From contig PXBF01000144.1 of NCBI GenBank assembly GCA_003567005.1, positions 1 through 34,378 on the forward strand: a stretch of DNA of 34,378 nucleotides, written 5' to 3'. Below the pieces are notes generated by a model. That model worked only from the letters and a program-made list of their open reading frames with translations. It was not told the origin of the DNA and made no database searches. Position 1 is the first letter of the stretch, and the number at the start of each line of letters is the position of its first letter. Source of the DNA: PVC group bacterium. Its GTDB lineage: Bacteria > Verrucomicrobiota > Kiritimatiellia > UBA8416. Below, in pieces: positions 16,015 through 24,579 of this stretch. The position numbers and the translations under genes are program-made.

Positions 16015-17148
16015 ATGCATCCGTTATCAGAAGACATGTTGGAATTTCATGCTGCCACGATCCCCGGAACGGAACGTGTCTTGTGTGAAGAGTTACGGGA
16101 ATTGGGGTTTGCCAGTGTCCGTTTGAATCGCGGTGGCATTCCTTTTCGTGGCACGATGCAGGATGGCTGGAGAGCCTGTTTGCAGAGTCGGATTGCGGCA
16201 CGTATTCAGATGTTAGTAGCGCGTTTCCCCTGTCGAACACCCGATGATCTTTATTATGGGGTACAGGGAATCGATTGGCAGACCTATCTTTCCCAGTCGC
16301 AGACTTTTGCCGTATCGGCGGTTAGTCGCGAGGATGCATTGTCGCACAGTGGCTTTGCTGCACTGAAAGTCAAGGATGCCATTGTGGATCAATTGCGGAA
16401 GAATATCGGTGCGCGGCCGGATGTCGATCGGGAAGACGCGGATGTGCGTGTGTTTGCCCACATCGCCAATCAGAAAGCAGCGATTTATCTCGACTTGGCG
16501 GGAGACCCCTTGAACAAGCGCGGTTACCGCAAGGTCGCCGGAGAAGCGCCCTTGCGTGAGACGATTGCGGCGGCCTTACTGCGGATGGCAGGATGGGATC
16601 GCAAAAGCCCTTTGTCGGATCCGATGTGTGGATCGGGTACGATTGCCATCGAAGCCGCCTTGTGGGCTAGTAATATTGCACCGGGCCTATTGCGCGAACG
16701 GTTCGGTTTTGAGCGTTGGGCCAACTTCGATGCAGAGGCCGCGAATGCGTTGCGATTGTTACGCGGGGCGCTACGCGGTGCATCTAGAGGCACGATGCCG
16801 CGTATTGTTGCCGCCGACCAGAATGCCGACATGGTCGAGGCGGCCCGACAGAATGCAAGAGCTGCCGGCGTTAAACTTGCGTTTCGCACACATGATGTTC
16901 TGGTAAACCCGCCATCGGGTGAGAAAGGTTTTTTGATCACGAATCCTCCCTATGGTCAACGACTCGAAATGGCACCTGACTTTTCGCGCCATTTTGCAGC
17001 AATGTGTAGTCGTTTGCATGGCTGGCGATTGGGGATTCTTACAGCTAGCCCAGTCTATCAGCAGGCCATTTCTGCCAAACCCCTGCATACGACCGCTATT
17101 CCCAATGGTGGTTTGGATTGTACGTTTCTCGTATACGATATGCCCTGA
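16015..17148 (+). CDS. rlmL: 23S rRNA (guanine-N2)-methyltransferase, RlmL type (THUMP domain)
   Basis: A 377-residue protein corresponding to the RlmL half of the E. coli RlmKL fusion, which makes m2G2445 in 23S rRNA. An N-terminal ferredoxin-like part and THUMP domain (about 45-160) bind RNA. The conserved LNKRGYRKVAGEAPLRE leads into the Rossmann methyltransferase with SAM-binding DPMCGSGTIAIEAA (202-215) and the catalytic NPPYGQRL (310-317). The RlmK domain is absent, as in many bacteria. The ATG at 16015 is chosen because it lies 4 bp after the preceding small gene and begins at the conserved N-terminus; the frame is open further back without support. The next gene, an ABC-F ATPase, starts 10 bp after the stop. 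Confidence 0.88.
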   Translation: MHPLSEDMLEFHAATIPGTERVLCEELRELGFASVRLNRGGIPFRGTMQDGWRACLQSRIAARIQMLVARFPCRTPDDLYYGVQGIDWQTYLSQSQTFAVSAVSREDALSHSGFAALKVKDAIVDQLRKNIGARPDVDREDADVRVFAHIANQKAAIYLDLAGDPLNKRGYRKVAGEAPLRETIAAALLRMAGWDRKSPLSDPMCGSGTIAIEAALWASNIAPGLLRERFGFERWANFDAEAANALRLLRGALRGASRGTMPRIVAADQNADMVEAARQNARAAGVKLAFRTHDVLVNPPSGEKGFLITNPPYGQRLEMAPDFSRHFAAMCSRLHGWRLGILTASPVYQQAISAKPLHTTAIPNGGLDCTFLVYDMP

Positions 17149-17158
17149 AGGCGCGATT

Positions 17159-18943
17159 ATGGCATTACTCAGTTTACAAAATGTTACGGTGCGGATGGGT
17201 GGGGATCCTTTACTCGAGGATGCTACGCTCCATATTGAAGCAGGCCAACGGGCAGCTCTTACGGGCCGTAATGGATGTGGCAAAACCACATTATTAAAGC
17301 TACTGACTGGGCTGATTGAAGCCGACGAAGGACAAATGATTCGGTCGCCGGGATTGCGTACTGCGTATTTGCCACAGGACGTGCCCACAGACCTCGAGGG
17401 AACGGTTCAAGCGGTCGTGGATGGGGATACGGGTGGTGTTGTGGATTCCTATCGGGCACATGCGCAAGCAGGGGCAGAAGCCATATCCAGGCTCGGACTC
17501 GATGCGCAAGCCGAATTTGCATCACTCTCTGGTGGCATGAAGCGGCGCGTGTTGCTTGCTCGTGCATTGGCCTGTTCGCCGGATTTGTTATTGCTGGATG
17601 AACCAACCAATCACCTGGACCTAGATGCCATTCTATGGCTGGAAAATTACTTGGTTCGTGCGGGCATCACCATCTTGTTTGTCACGCATGATCGCGCATT
17701 CCTGCGTAAGGTGGCCACCAAAATCCTGGATCTGGATCGCGGTGAACTGGCAGGTTGGGATTGTGATTACGATACGTTTCTCATGCGCAAGGAGCAATTG
17801 CTCGCCGACGAGGAAGCCTTGTGGGAGAAGAAGGGCAAACGTCTCTCACAGGAAGAAATCTGGATTCGCAAAGGCATCAAGGCACGGCGTACACGTGATG
17901 AGGGTAGGGTACGCGCCTTGCAAGCGCTACGAGAAGAATTCCGGCTCAGACGTCAGCAAATGGGTACAAGCAGAATGACCCTGCAGGAAGCTGCGTCTTC
18001 CGGGGCGCGCGTAGTCAAGGCTCAAGGCGTAAGCTTTGGGTATGACCCGGAAAAGCCGCTTGTACGTAATTTGGATCTGCAAATCATGCGGGGGGAAAAA
18101 GTCGGTATTATCGGTCCGAATGGTTGTGGCAAAACCACATTACTGCGGTTGTTATTAGGAGAGATAAAGCCACAATCGGGATCCATCCAGTTGGGTACGC
18201 GATTGCAGGTGGCGCGGATCGATCAGCTCCGGGGGGCATTGCAACCGGAAAAGTCCATTTTGGAGAATATCAGTGGTGATGGGATGCATGTAGAAGTAAA
18301 TGGCCAGCAGCGGCACGCGTATGGGTATTTGCAAGAGTTTCTATTCACCCCGGAGCGTGCACGGACCCCAGTAGGTATTTTGTCTGGCGGCGAAAAGAAT
18401 CGCTTGTTATTAGCGATGACGTTTACGCAGCCGTTTAATGTTCTGATTCTGGATGAGCCAACAAATGATTTGGATCTGGAAACCCTAAGCTTACTGGAAG
18501 AACAGATTCAACAACATCCTGCCACCATGTTGCTAGTGAGTCATGACCGCGCGTTTTTGAATCAGACCGTATTGCGCACGCTCGTGTTCGAGGGTGACGG
18601 TACGATCGGGCAATATGCGGGTGGCTATGATGACTGGCTTTTGCAGCGCAAAGAACCGCAGCTGGACAGCAGCCCCAAGCAACCGAATAAACCGGTTCGT
18701 TCCAATGCAGGAAAACGTAAGCTTACCAATCGCGAGCGGGAGGAGTTGCGAACATTGCCGTCGCAGATTGAGTGCTGGGAAGAGGAGCAGCAAGGGCTTC
18801 TAGCCGCGCAGGCAGACCCTGCCTTTTACCGGCAGGCGCCGGATGTCATTGCCGCTTCGCAATCGCGCTTGGGAGAACTCACCGCGCATATCGAGGCTGG
18901 ACTGGAACGCTGGGAAGAACTCGAGAATATTGCTGTTGGGTAG
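17159..18943 (+). CDS. uup: ABC-F family ATPase, Uup-like
   Basis: A 594-residue soluble protein with two ABC cassettes and no transmembrane domain, as in ABC-F translation factors. Cassette 1: Walker A GRNGCGKTT (36-44), signature LSGGMKRR (123-130), Walker B LLLLDEPTNHLD. Cassette 2: Walker A GPNGCGKTT (319-327), LSGGEKNR, and LILDEPTNDLD. The interdomain linker (about 200-275) is highly charged and helical, and the C-terminal 80 residues form a Uup-type coiled coil (NREREELRTLPSQIECWEEE). ABC-F proteins act on the ribosome. The tight linkage to an rRNA methyltransferase fits that setting. The start at 17159 has GAAGG upstream; the longer frame would overlap rlmL deeply. Confidence 0.9.
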   Translation: MALLSLQNVTVRMGGDPLLEDATLHIEAGQRAALTGRNGCGKTTLLKLLTGLIEADEGQMIRSPGLRTAYLPQDVPTDLEGTVQAVVDGDTGGVVDSYRAHAQAGAEAISRLGLDAQAEFASLSGGMKRRVLLARALACSPDLLLLDEPTNHLDLDAILWLENYLVRAGITILFVTHDRAFLRKVATKILDLDRGELAGWDCDYDTFLMRKEQLLADEEALWEKKGKRLSQEEIWIRKGIKARRTRDEGRVRALQALREEFRLRRQQMGTSRMTLQEAASSGARVVKAQGVSFGYDPEKPLVRNLDLQIMRGEKVGIIGPNGCGKTTLLRLLLGEIKPQSGSIQLGTRLQVARIDQLRGALQPEKSILENISGDGMHVEVNGQQRHAYGYLQEFLFTPERARTPVGILSGGEKNRLLLAMTFTQPFNVLILDEPTNDLDLETLSLLEEQIQQHPATMLLVSHDRAFLNQTVLRTLVFEGDGTIGQYAGGYDDWLLQRKEPQLDSSPKQPNKPVRSNAGKRKLTNREREELRTLPSQIECWEEEQQGLLAAQADPAFYRQAPDVIAASQSRLGELTAHIEAGLERWEELENIAVG

Positions 18944-18989
18944 TTTGGGCTCTTGGGCGTCAAGACGATGCGGGGAGAAACTTTTGGCA

Positions 18990-19156
18990 GGTAGGGCAAG
19001 GCGTCCTCGCCGAGCCGTTGTCCGCAACTAGCGCATCTTTTTTCATGGTCAGGCGCAGGTCTTTCCATGCGCTGACCATGCCCCTTCTACGGTCACGGCT
19101 CACCGGGTATCCTACTTCGCCCAAGGCTTCGTAGGACATGGCTGATTCGCCCTACC
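18990..19156. repeat. Hairpin-rich inverted-repeat element (copy B)
   Basis: A 167-bp non-coding element bounded by GGTAGGGC (18990-18997) and its exact inverse GCCCTACC (19149-19156). Inside are three hairpins: GGCAAGG/CCTCGCC (18995-19011, one mismatch), a strong CATGGTCAGGCGCA/TGCGCTGACCATG (19044-19057 with 19068-19080, one bulged G), and TCCTAC/GTAGGA (19110-19136). It sits between the convergent uup and DUF1638-HyuA genes and probably also acts as a transcription barrier, although no stem is followed by a T-run. The layout is that of a non-autonomous miniature element or a structural repeat, and it partly resembles the block at 7445-7552. Confidence 0.6.
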
Positions 19157-19186
19157 AAAAATGAAGATAAACAGTGAAATTACAGC

Positions 19187-22012
19187 TTAGATGGGGAGGC
19201 CGTGTGCACGGCCGTGCATTTCGCGCGTGACAAAGACAGGCGTACCATCTTTTGCTGGGGCAAAGCGATCCTTGGGGGTAATGGTAATCGTCGGCTGCGG
19301 ACCCCCCGCAGCACGTGCGCGCGTACCAAGATGCTCGTGCAGGTATCGTATCGACCATTCCGACGCATCTTCCACCTTCGTGAAGATGGGGGCATCTGTT
19401 GCACCCGAAATACGGAAGGAACCACGTTCATTGGTTGCAATACGTAGCGTGTGGCGAATTGAAATGTCGCCTATAATTGCGCCAACGGCATTGGCTACAT
19501 CTGCGTAAGGCGGAACCTTTACTTCTGCATTCAGTATTTTCCCGGCGTTTGGGGTAAACACCTCGGCGGGGGCACCAATGCCAATTACCGGCCAGGGTAT
19601 ATGTATATGCAGTTGTGGTTTGGGGTCTGGCGCTTTTTCCGATTGTACGAGGTGCGCTAACAAATCGTCTGCGTTTGGTTGCAAGAAGAAGCTTGCTGGC
19701 AACGACTCATGCAATGCCATACGGGCCATTTCACGGGCCAGTTGTTCTTGAAAGGTTTTGAGAATGGATTGAGCCCAGAATTGGGCCTCTTGAGCCGTGC
19801 CCGCTATGCTGCATGCGGCTTTCAATACGGCTTGCTGATCCCATTGGGTAAACATGCCTAAGACATGCAAAGCATCCGTCGGGGTGAAGCCACTGTAGGC
19901 GACGAGTTGGAGTTCCAAGAGGTGCTTAAGCGGAAGGAGCCGATGATGGGGTACATCTATCGCGGAGGCAAGACGCTGCGGTGTCAGCGGTTGCTCTTCC
20001 AGCGCCGACAGCGTTTGCAGTTCCCGCTGCGTGAGTCCTGCTGGTGCCTCCTTTTGGGCGCGTAGCAGGAAAAGCCAATCGTCGGGCAACATGGGAGCCT
20101 CTGCGGCATGTGCCGCCAAACGTTCGATGGCCTGCTTGCCGCCTGCAGCATGGGCTACCAGCCATGCGAGCGGGATCACCCGATCCGGCCCCAGTGTAAT
20201 CACTCCTTTTTGCATGCGAATGCAGCTATCTCCACCGAGGCCTGCCGTTTGCAAGTCGAGTGCTTGAATATGGGTTTGCCAGCCGCCAATCGAGGCACCC
20301 TCCGGGTTCATGGCGACCTGTCCATCTTGCAAAATTGCAGTGTCTGTGGTCGTGCCGCCAATATCTACAATCATACCATCCCGAATATCTCCCAGCCAGC
20401 CAGCTCCACGTACCGACGCGGCCGGTCCCGAGAGCATCGTCTCCAATGGCCGTTCGATCGCAGCCGCCAGGTTCATAAAGGATCCATCGCTACGAACCAC
20501 CATGACTGGGGCATGGATACCAGCAGCTTTCAAAGTCCCCGAAACCCGTTGCAGTAATTCTTCCAGACAGGGAATGATGCGGGCGTTCAAGGCGGCCGTT
20601 TCGGCACGAATACGATAATGGAGGCTATTGGAAAGTTCATGACTGCAGGTGCAAATGCATCCAGTCGACTCGCGTATCAGTTCTTTGACTTGCAGTTCAT
20701 GGGTCGGATTGATATGCGCGGCGTAGCCGCCCACTGCAAAGGCGGTTACGCCTTCCTTTTGCATCAGTTCTCGTGCAACGTTCCGCACCTCGTCGGGCAC
20801 AATGGGTTGCTGCTCGATCCCTTCGATTGTCATTTGCCCTTGTATAATAGAAAGGGGTTTATGCTGAAATCCGTCCAGCTCCGACCAGCCGCAGGGAGGC
20901 ATGACAAGCAATGCCACCCGTTGTCCGCGATGCTCTACGATGGCATTGGTTGCCAGCGTAGTAGAAACGGCCACAAGTCTGGCTTTGCGGGATAGATCTG
21001 CCTGCAATCCTTCGAGGGCTTGTCGGATTCCATGCGAATAATCCCAATGTGTTGTGAGAGCCTTATTCTTCTCTATAACCGTGTTACGATCAAAATCAAA
21101 AAGTACGGCATCGGTATAGGTGCCCCCGGCATCAATACCAATACCCATGCCGCGTGGCCGATTCCCTTGGGATGTGCCAGATGCTGTTTCCGGTGCAATT
21201 GAGTACGCTACTTTCTGTTCGGGCATAGCAGTCGCAGAGCAGGTGAGACGACTCCGCATAGCATCATAACTGGTTGTGCTGCCCGGAGGAACAACGAGAA
21301 TCGAATCGTTTGTTTCCGTGCCATGCAGCGCAGTTTGCAGCAACTGGTGCGTGCCTGGAAGTTTCTCGTATTTCCAACCGTGTTTTCGTGCGAGTTCCTG
21401 TGCCTCTTGAGCATAGCGTTCTTTTCTGCCGCCCAGGCCAGTGTCAATAAAGGCTGCGCGCGTGTAATTGCGTGTCCAGCTCTGCATGAAGTCCTCGATA
21501 TATGCCTGATTTTGTTCTTCATCTGTATCACCACCAGACGCTCGCTTTTCGCGCAAATCTGTTTCAGGACCATCAGACCCCATACCGGATGCAACATCGT
21601 CCTTCTCTTCCACCCACCCAGCCGAGAGGTAATATGTGCCGGGGGCTTTACTGAATTGTTCACGGTAGGCTTCATCTGAACCGAGAAAGAGGGCAATGCA
21701 GTCATGTACCCGTGGAATAACCAATGGTTTGCTGCGTGCCTGAATACCAGATGTGCCATGGCCACAGAGTCCGTATCCAATAACAATACGTCGGATGGTG
21801 GAATCCTCATCGATGGCATCAATCGTTTCTTGCAATCGCGCACGTAACAAGGCCGGTGACTTGTGTAGTCCTCCGGGCAGATAATGGGTCTGAATCGTAA
21901 GGTCGGATTGCGTACACAAGTATTTACAATCTAATGCCAGGACACCGCAGGCAATAAGTGCGATTTTTGTATTATCAGGGGCATGGTTTGAGGAATCATT
22001 CATGCGGGGCAT
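19187..22012 (-). CDS. Fusion of DUF1638 domain and hydantoinase/oxoprolinase (HyuA) domain
   Basis: A 941-residue protein. Residues about 15-250 are a DUF1638 domain: IALIACGVL (Cys22), IVIGYGLCGHG (Cys83), VIPRVHDCIALFLGS (His103, Cys105) and GTYYLSAGW. These invariant-looking Cys/His residues suggest a metal or cofactor site. From 289 follows a HyuA-type ASKHA ATPase: phosphate loop GIGIDAGGTYTDAVLFD, STTLATNAIVEHRGQRVALLV (350-370), SGPAASVRGA (528-537) and VDIGGTTTDTAIL (549-561). About 650-720 looks like a winged-helix insertion (LTQRELQTLSALEEQPLTPQRLASAI). HyuA proteins hydrolyse ATP to open or carboxylate ring amides; DUF1638 genes are, to my knowledge, often found near corrinoid methyltransferase genes. 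No such partner lies here. Neither candidate start (22012, or Met4 at 22003) has a clear ribosome site. Divergent from glnN. Confidence 0.85.
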   Translation of the reverse strand: MPRMNDSSNHAPDNTKIALIACGVLALDCKYLCTQSDLTIQTHYLPGGLHKSPALLRARLQETIDAIDEDSTIRRIVIGYGLCGHGTSGIQARSKPLVIPRVHDCIALFLGSDEAYREQFSKAPGTYYLSAGWVEEKDDVASGMGSDGPETDLREKRASGGDTDEEQNQAYIEDFMQSWTRNYTRAAFIDTGLGGRKERYAQEAQELARKHGWKYEKLPGTHQLLQTALHGTETNDSILVVPPGSTTSYDAMRSRLTCSATAMPEQKVAYSIAPETASGTSQGNRPRGMGIGIDAGGTYTDAVLFDFDRNTVIEKNKALTTHWDYSHGIRQALEGLQADLSRKARLVAVSTTLATNAIVEHRGQRVALLVMPPCGWSELDGFQHKPLSIIQGQMTIEGIEQQPIVPDEVRNVARELMQKEGVTAFAVGGYAAHINPTHELQVKELIRESTGCICTCSHELSNSLHYRIRAETAALNARIIPCLEELLQRVSGTLKAAGIHAPVMVVRSDGSFMNLAAAIERPLETMLSGPAASVRGAGWLGDIRDGMIVDIGGTTTDTAILQDGQVAMNPEGASIGGWQTHIQALDLQTAGLGGDSCIRMQKGVITLGPDRVIPLAWLVAHAAGGKQAIERLAAHAAEAPMLPDDWLFLLRAQKEAPAGLTQRELQTLSALEEQPLTPQRLASAIDVPHHRLLPLKHLLELQLVAYSGFTPTDALHVLGMFTQWDQQAVLKAACSIAGTAQEAQFWAQSILKTFQEQLAREMARMALHESLPASFFLQPNADDLLAHLVQSEKAPDPKPQLHIHIPWPVIGIGAPAEVFTPNAGKILNAEVKVPPYADVANAVGAIIGDISIRHTLRIATNERGSFRISGATDAPIFTKVEDASEWSIRYLHEHLGTRARAAGGPQPTITITPKDRFAPAKDGTPVFVTREMHGRAHGLPI

Positions 22013-22063
22013 TATGCGAGGCCACTGATGACCTGTCCAGTATCGATCTGTCTTTTGAAAAGT

Positions 22064-22116
22064 TACATAATTGTGATTATGGCTCTAATGGGTCCTACAT
22101 AATTGTTTTATATGTA
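22064..22116. promoter_or_regulatory. Repeated operator-like sites upstream of glnN
   Basis: TACATAATTGT occurs twice, at 22064-22074 and 22096-22106, exactly 32 bp apart (three turns). Each copy begins an inverted repeat: CATAAT-N4-ATTATG (22066-22081) and TACATA-N9-TATGTA (22096-22116). They lie about 120 and 150 bp upstream of the predicted sigma-54 start of glnN, a usual enhancer distance, and also within the upstream region of the divergent DUF1638-HyuA gene. A further direct repeat, ATGTAAGTCG, is at 22112-22121 and 22215-22224. The binding protein is unknown; these do not match the enteric NtrC site. Confidence 0.55.
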
Positions 22117-22194
22117 AGTCGTGATTCCAATCGCGAAACAAGAAAAGTGCCATAAATTAATTATATTTTCGGCATTGGGCCTTATTTGCAATAT

Positions 22195-22210
22195 TGGCAC
22201 GACTTCTGCT
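22195..22210 (+). promoter_or_regulatory. Sigma-54-like promoter of glnN
   Basis: TGGCACGACTTCTGCT matches the sigma-54 consensus with one change in the -12 block (CTGCT for TTGCT) and the required ten bases between GG (22196-22197) and GC (22208-22209). Transcription would start near 22221, leaving a 67-base leader. A perfect palindrome TTACATGTAA (22211-22220) fills the stretch between the -12 element and the start. Glutamine synthetase genes are classic sigma-54 targets, which supports the call. Confidence 0.7.
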
Positions 22211-22287
22211 TTACATGTAAGTCGAATTCAAAACATGGTGGTAGTGGTGCATCGATATCGCATCACGAAAGAAAGGAATGAAGAGGT

Positions 22288-24372
22288 ATGATGAAGGAAA
22301 ATGAATTAGTGGAGTTGTACGGTGAAAATGTATTCAGTCCGAAGGTAATGCGCAATTATCTTTCGGAAAAGGCATACGCTTCACTTATGCAGACGATATC
22401 TGCCGGTACGGCGCTAGATGTGAGCATTGCCGATGAAGTTGCTGAGGCCATGAAGACTTGGGCGCTTGAGAAGGGTGCTACCCATTATACGCATTGGTTC
22501 CAGCCATTGACGGGGAGCACTGCTGAAAAGCACGATTCGTTCCTTACGCCAGATGGTGAGGGTGGGATCATGCTCAAATTCTCCGGTAAGGAGCTGATTC
22601 AGGGTGAGCCAGATGCTTCGAGTTTTCCGTCTGGTGGTCTTCGCGAAACCTTCGAGGCGCGCGGATATACGGGCTGGGATCCGACGAGCCCAGCATTTAT
22701 CAAGGAAGGAACCGATGCCGCGACGCTTTGTATACCGACCTTCTTTTGCGGATATCACGGAGAGGCACTTGATAAGAAAACGCCCTTGTTACGCTCGATG
22801 GATGCGTTGAGCGACCAGGTTTGTCGCCTTGGGAAGTTCTTTGGCATCGATTTGCCTGGCAAGCGTGCTTTAGCAACATTAGGCCCGGAGCAAGAGTATT
22901 TTCTGGTCGACCGGGACTACTATGAAGCGCGCTTGGATCTTGTGCAGACAGGGCGCACCTTGTTTGGTCGTCAGCCTGCGAAGCATCACCAGATGGATGA
23001 CCATTATTTTGGTGCGATCAAGACCCGCGTCATTGATTTCATGGCTGATTTAGACCGTGAATTGTGGCGATCGGGGATTCCTGTCCGTACCCGCCACAAC
23101 GAAGTGTGTCCTGCACAGTTCGAAGTTGCACCGATGTTCGAAACCCTGAATCTGGCTGTTGACCATAACATGGTGATGATGGAAACCTTAAAGGTTGTGG
23201 CCGAGCGTCATGATTTTGTTTGCCTCTTACATGAAAAGCCTTTCGCAGGCGTGAATGGTTCAGGGAAACATAATAACTGGGCTGTTTGTGGTCCCGATGG
23301 CAAGAATTGGCTGACCCCGGGCGACAATCCGCATGAGAACGCTAAGTTTCTTACAATGATTGTTGCGCTCATGAAAGCGGTTGACACACATGCTGATCTT
23401 CTGCGGGCCTCTGTTGCATCGGCTGGCAATGATCACCGCCTCGGGGCAAATGAAGCACCTCCGGCTATTCTTTCGATCTTTTTAGGCGAGCAGCTTTTTG
23501 ATGTGATCGAGCAGTTGGAAAAAGGTCCTGCCAGCAGTAGCAAAGCAGGTGGAGAAATCAAGGTTGGCGTAACCTCCTTGCCGACTTTGCCACGTGATGC
23601 GACGGATCGTAATCGTACCTCACCCTTTGCGTTTACGGGAAATAAGTTTGAGTTCCGTGCAGTTGGCTCCAATCAGAGTTGCGCTGGACCGAATGTCATT
23701 CTTAATACAATCGTTACCGAGGCATTGGATGAGATTTGTACCGCTTTGGATGCAGATATTGCCGCAGGTAAAGATTTCAACAGTGCATTGCAGGAATTGC
23801 TCCAAGGGTTGATTAAGAAGCATAAGCGGATCCTCTTTAATGGTGATAATTACACGGAGGAATGGGTAGAGGAAGCTGCGCGGCGTGGCTTGCCCAACTT
23901 GCGAAAGGGCCCTGAGGCAACCGATACGGTTATTTCAGATACATCCATTGCGATGTTCGAAAAATATCATGTTTTGAGCGAAAGCGAGCTTCGTTCACGC
24001 CATGCCATTTATCAAGGCGCATATAATGAAGCCGTTTCAATCGAGGCAGCTTGTGCGGTAACCATTGCGAAAACCCAGGTATTGCCTGCAGCGGTGGAGT
24101 ATCAGGGGACATTGGCAAATTCCATCACTTCGATCAAGGAAGCCGGTGTGAGTGATACGGCTGCCATGTCGAAATTACTTGGTGAAGTCGCAGGTCTAAC
24201 CTCTGCTCTGATTACGGGAATAGACGCGCTTTCAGGCGCAAGCGAAGAAGATCCGCTCGGAACGCTCGAGAAAATGGAAGCCTTGCGTGAAACCGTAGAT
24301 GCGTTGGAGGGTGTCATTCCAGATGACATCTGGCCATTACCTTCCTATGCAGAAATGCTGTTTGTATATTAA
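22288..24372 (+). CDS. glnN: Glutamine synthetase type III
   Basis: A 694-residue enzyme of the GSIII class (about 700 residues, against about 450 for GSI). It makes glutamine from glutamate, ammonia and ATP in the cytoplasm. Class marks are visible in order: [19 protein letters not shown] and [12 protein letters not shown] in the N-terminal part, the metal-binding [46 protein letters not shown] (ATP/metal site), [15 protein letters not shown] and [20 protein letters not shown]. The GSIII-specific helical tail follows. AAGAGG precedes the ATG; a second ATG is adjacent. It is monocistronic, with its own sigma-54-like promoter and a strong terminator. No GlnB or ammonium transporter gene is nearby. 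Confidence 0.95.
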   Translation: MMKENELVELYGENVFSPKVMRNYLSEKAYASLMQTISAGTALDVSIADEVAEAMKTWALEKGATHYTHWFQPLTGSTAEKHDSFLTPDGEGGIMLKFSGKELIQGEPDASSFPSGGLRETFEARGYTGWDPTSPAFIKEGTDAATLCIPTFFCGYHGEALDKKTPLLRSMDALSDQVCRLGKFFGIDLPGKRALATLGPEQEYFLVDRDYYEARLDLVQTGRTLFGRQPAKHHQMDDHYFGAIKTRVIDFMADLDRELWRSGIPVRTRHNEVCPAQFEVAPMFETLNLAVDHNMVMMETLKVVAERHDFVCLLHEKPFAGVNGSGKHNNWAVCGPDGKNWLTPGDNPHENAKFLTMIVALMKAVDTHADLLRASVASAGNDHRLGANEAPPAILSIFLGEQLFDVIEQLEKGPASSSKAGGEIKVGVTSLPTLPRDATDRNRTSPFAFTGNKFEFRAVGSNQSCAGPNVILNTIVTEALDEICTALDADIAAGKDFNSALQELLQGLIKKHKRILFNGDNYTEEWVEEAARRGLPNLRKGPEATDTVISDTSIAMFEKYHVLSESELRSRHAIYQGAYNEAVSIEAACAVTIAKTQVLPAAVEYQGTLANSITSIKEAGVSDTAAMSKLLGEVAGLTSALITGIDALSGASEEDPLGTLEKMEALRETVDALEGVIPDDIWPLPSYAEMLFVY

Positions 24373-24393
24373 GAATCCCATGCCCACCATGGG

Positions 24394-24428
24394 GCCGTCC
24401 TTCTCTTCGGAGAGGGGCGGCTTTTTTT
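24394..24428 (+). terminator. Rho-independent terminator of glnN
   Basis: A 12-bp stem (24394-24405 with 24410-24421, including three G.T pairs) is closed by a TTCG tetraloop and followed by seven Ts (24422-24428), 21 bases after the glnN stop codon. This is a textbook intrinsic terminator. Confidence 0.92.
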
Positions 24429-24579
24429 GTGTCAAGGTGGACCTACCGTAGCCTCAGTGCCGCGACGCGCACGTAAAAAAACACATTGGATGCGTCTTGT
24501 GCGGTATCATCCTTGCATTACAAGATGCATACGGCATACAGTATGAATTTTGATGTGAGGCAGCAAGAAAGCAGAAGGT

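Noticed and set aside
16952..17158. N-terminal extension of the ABC-F gene by 69 codons
   Set aside because: It overlaps the end of rlmL, contains no ABC-F sequence, and the conserved N-terminus begins at the ATG at 17159 behind GAAGG.
21208..21843. Open frame of about 210 codons on the minus strand
   Set aside because: It is a shifted frame inside the DUF1638-HyuA gene, which has clear domain motifs in its own frame.
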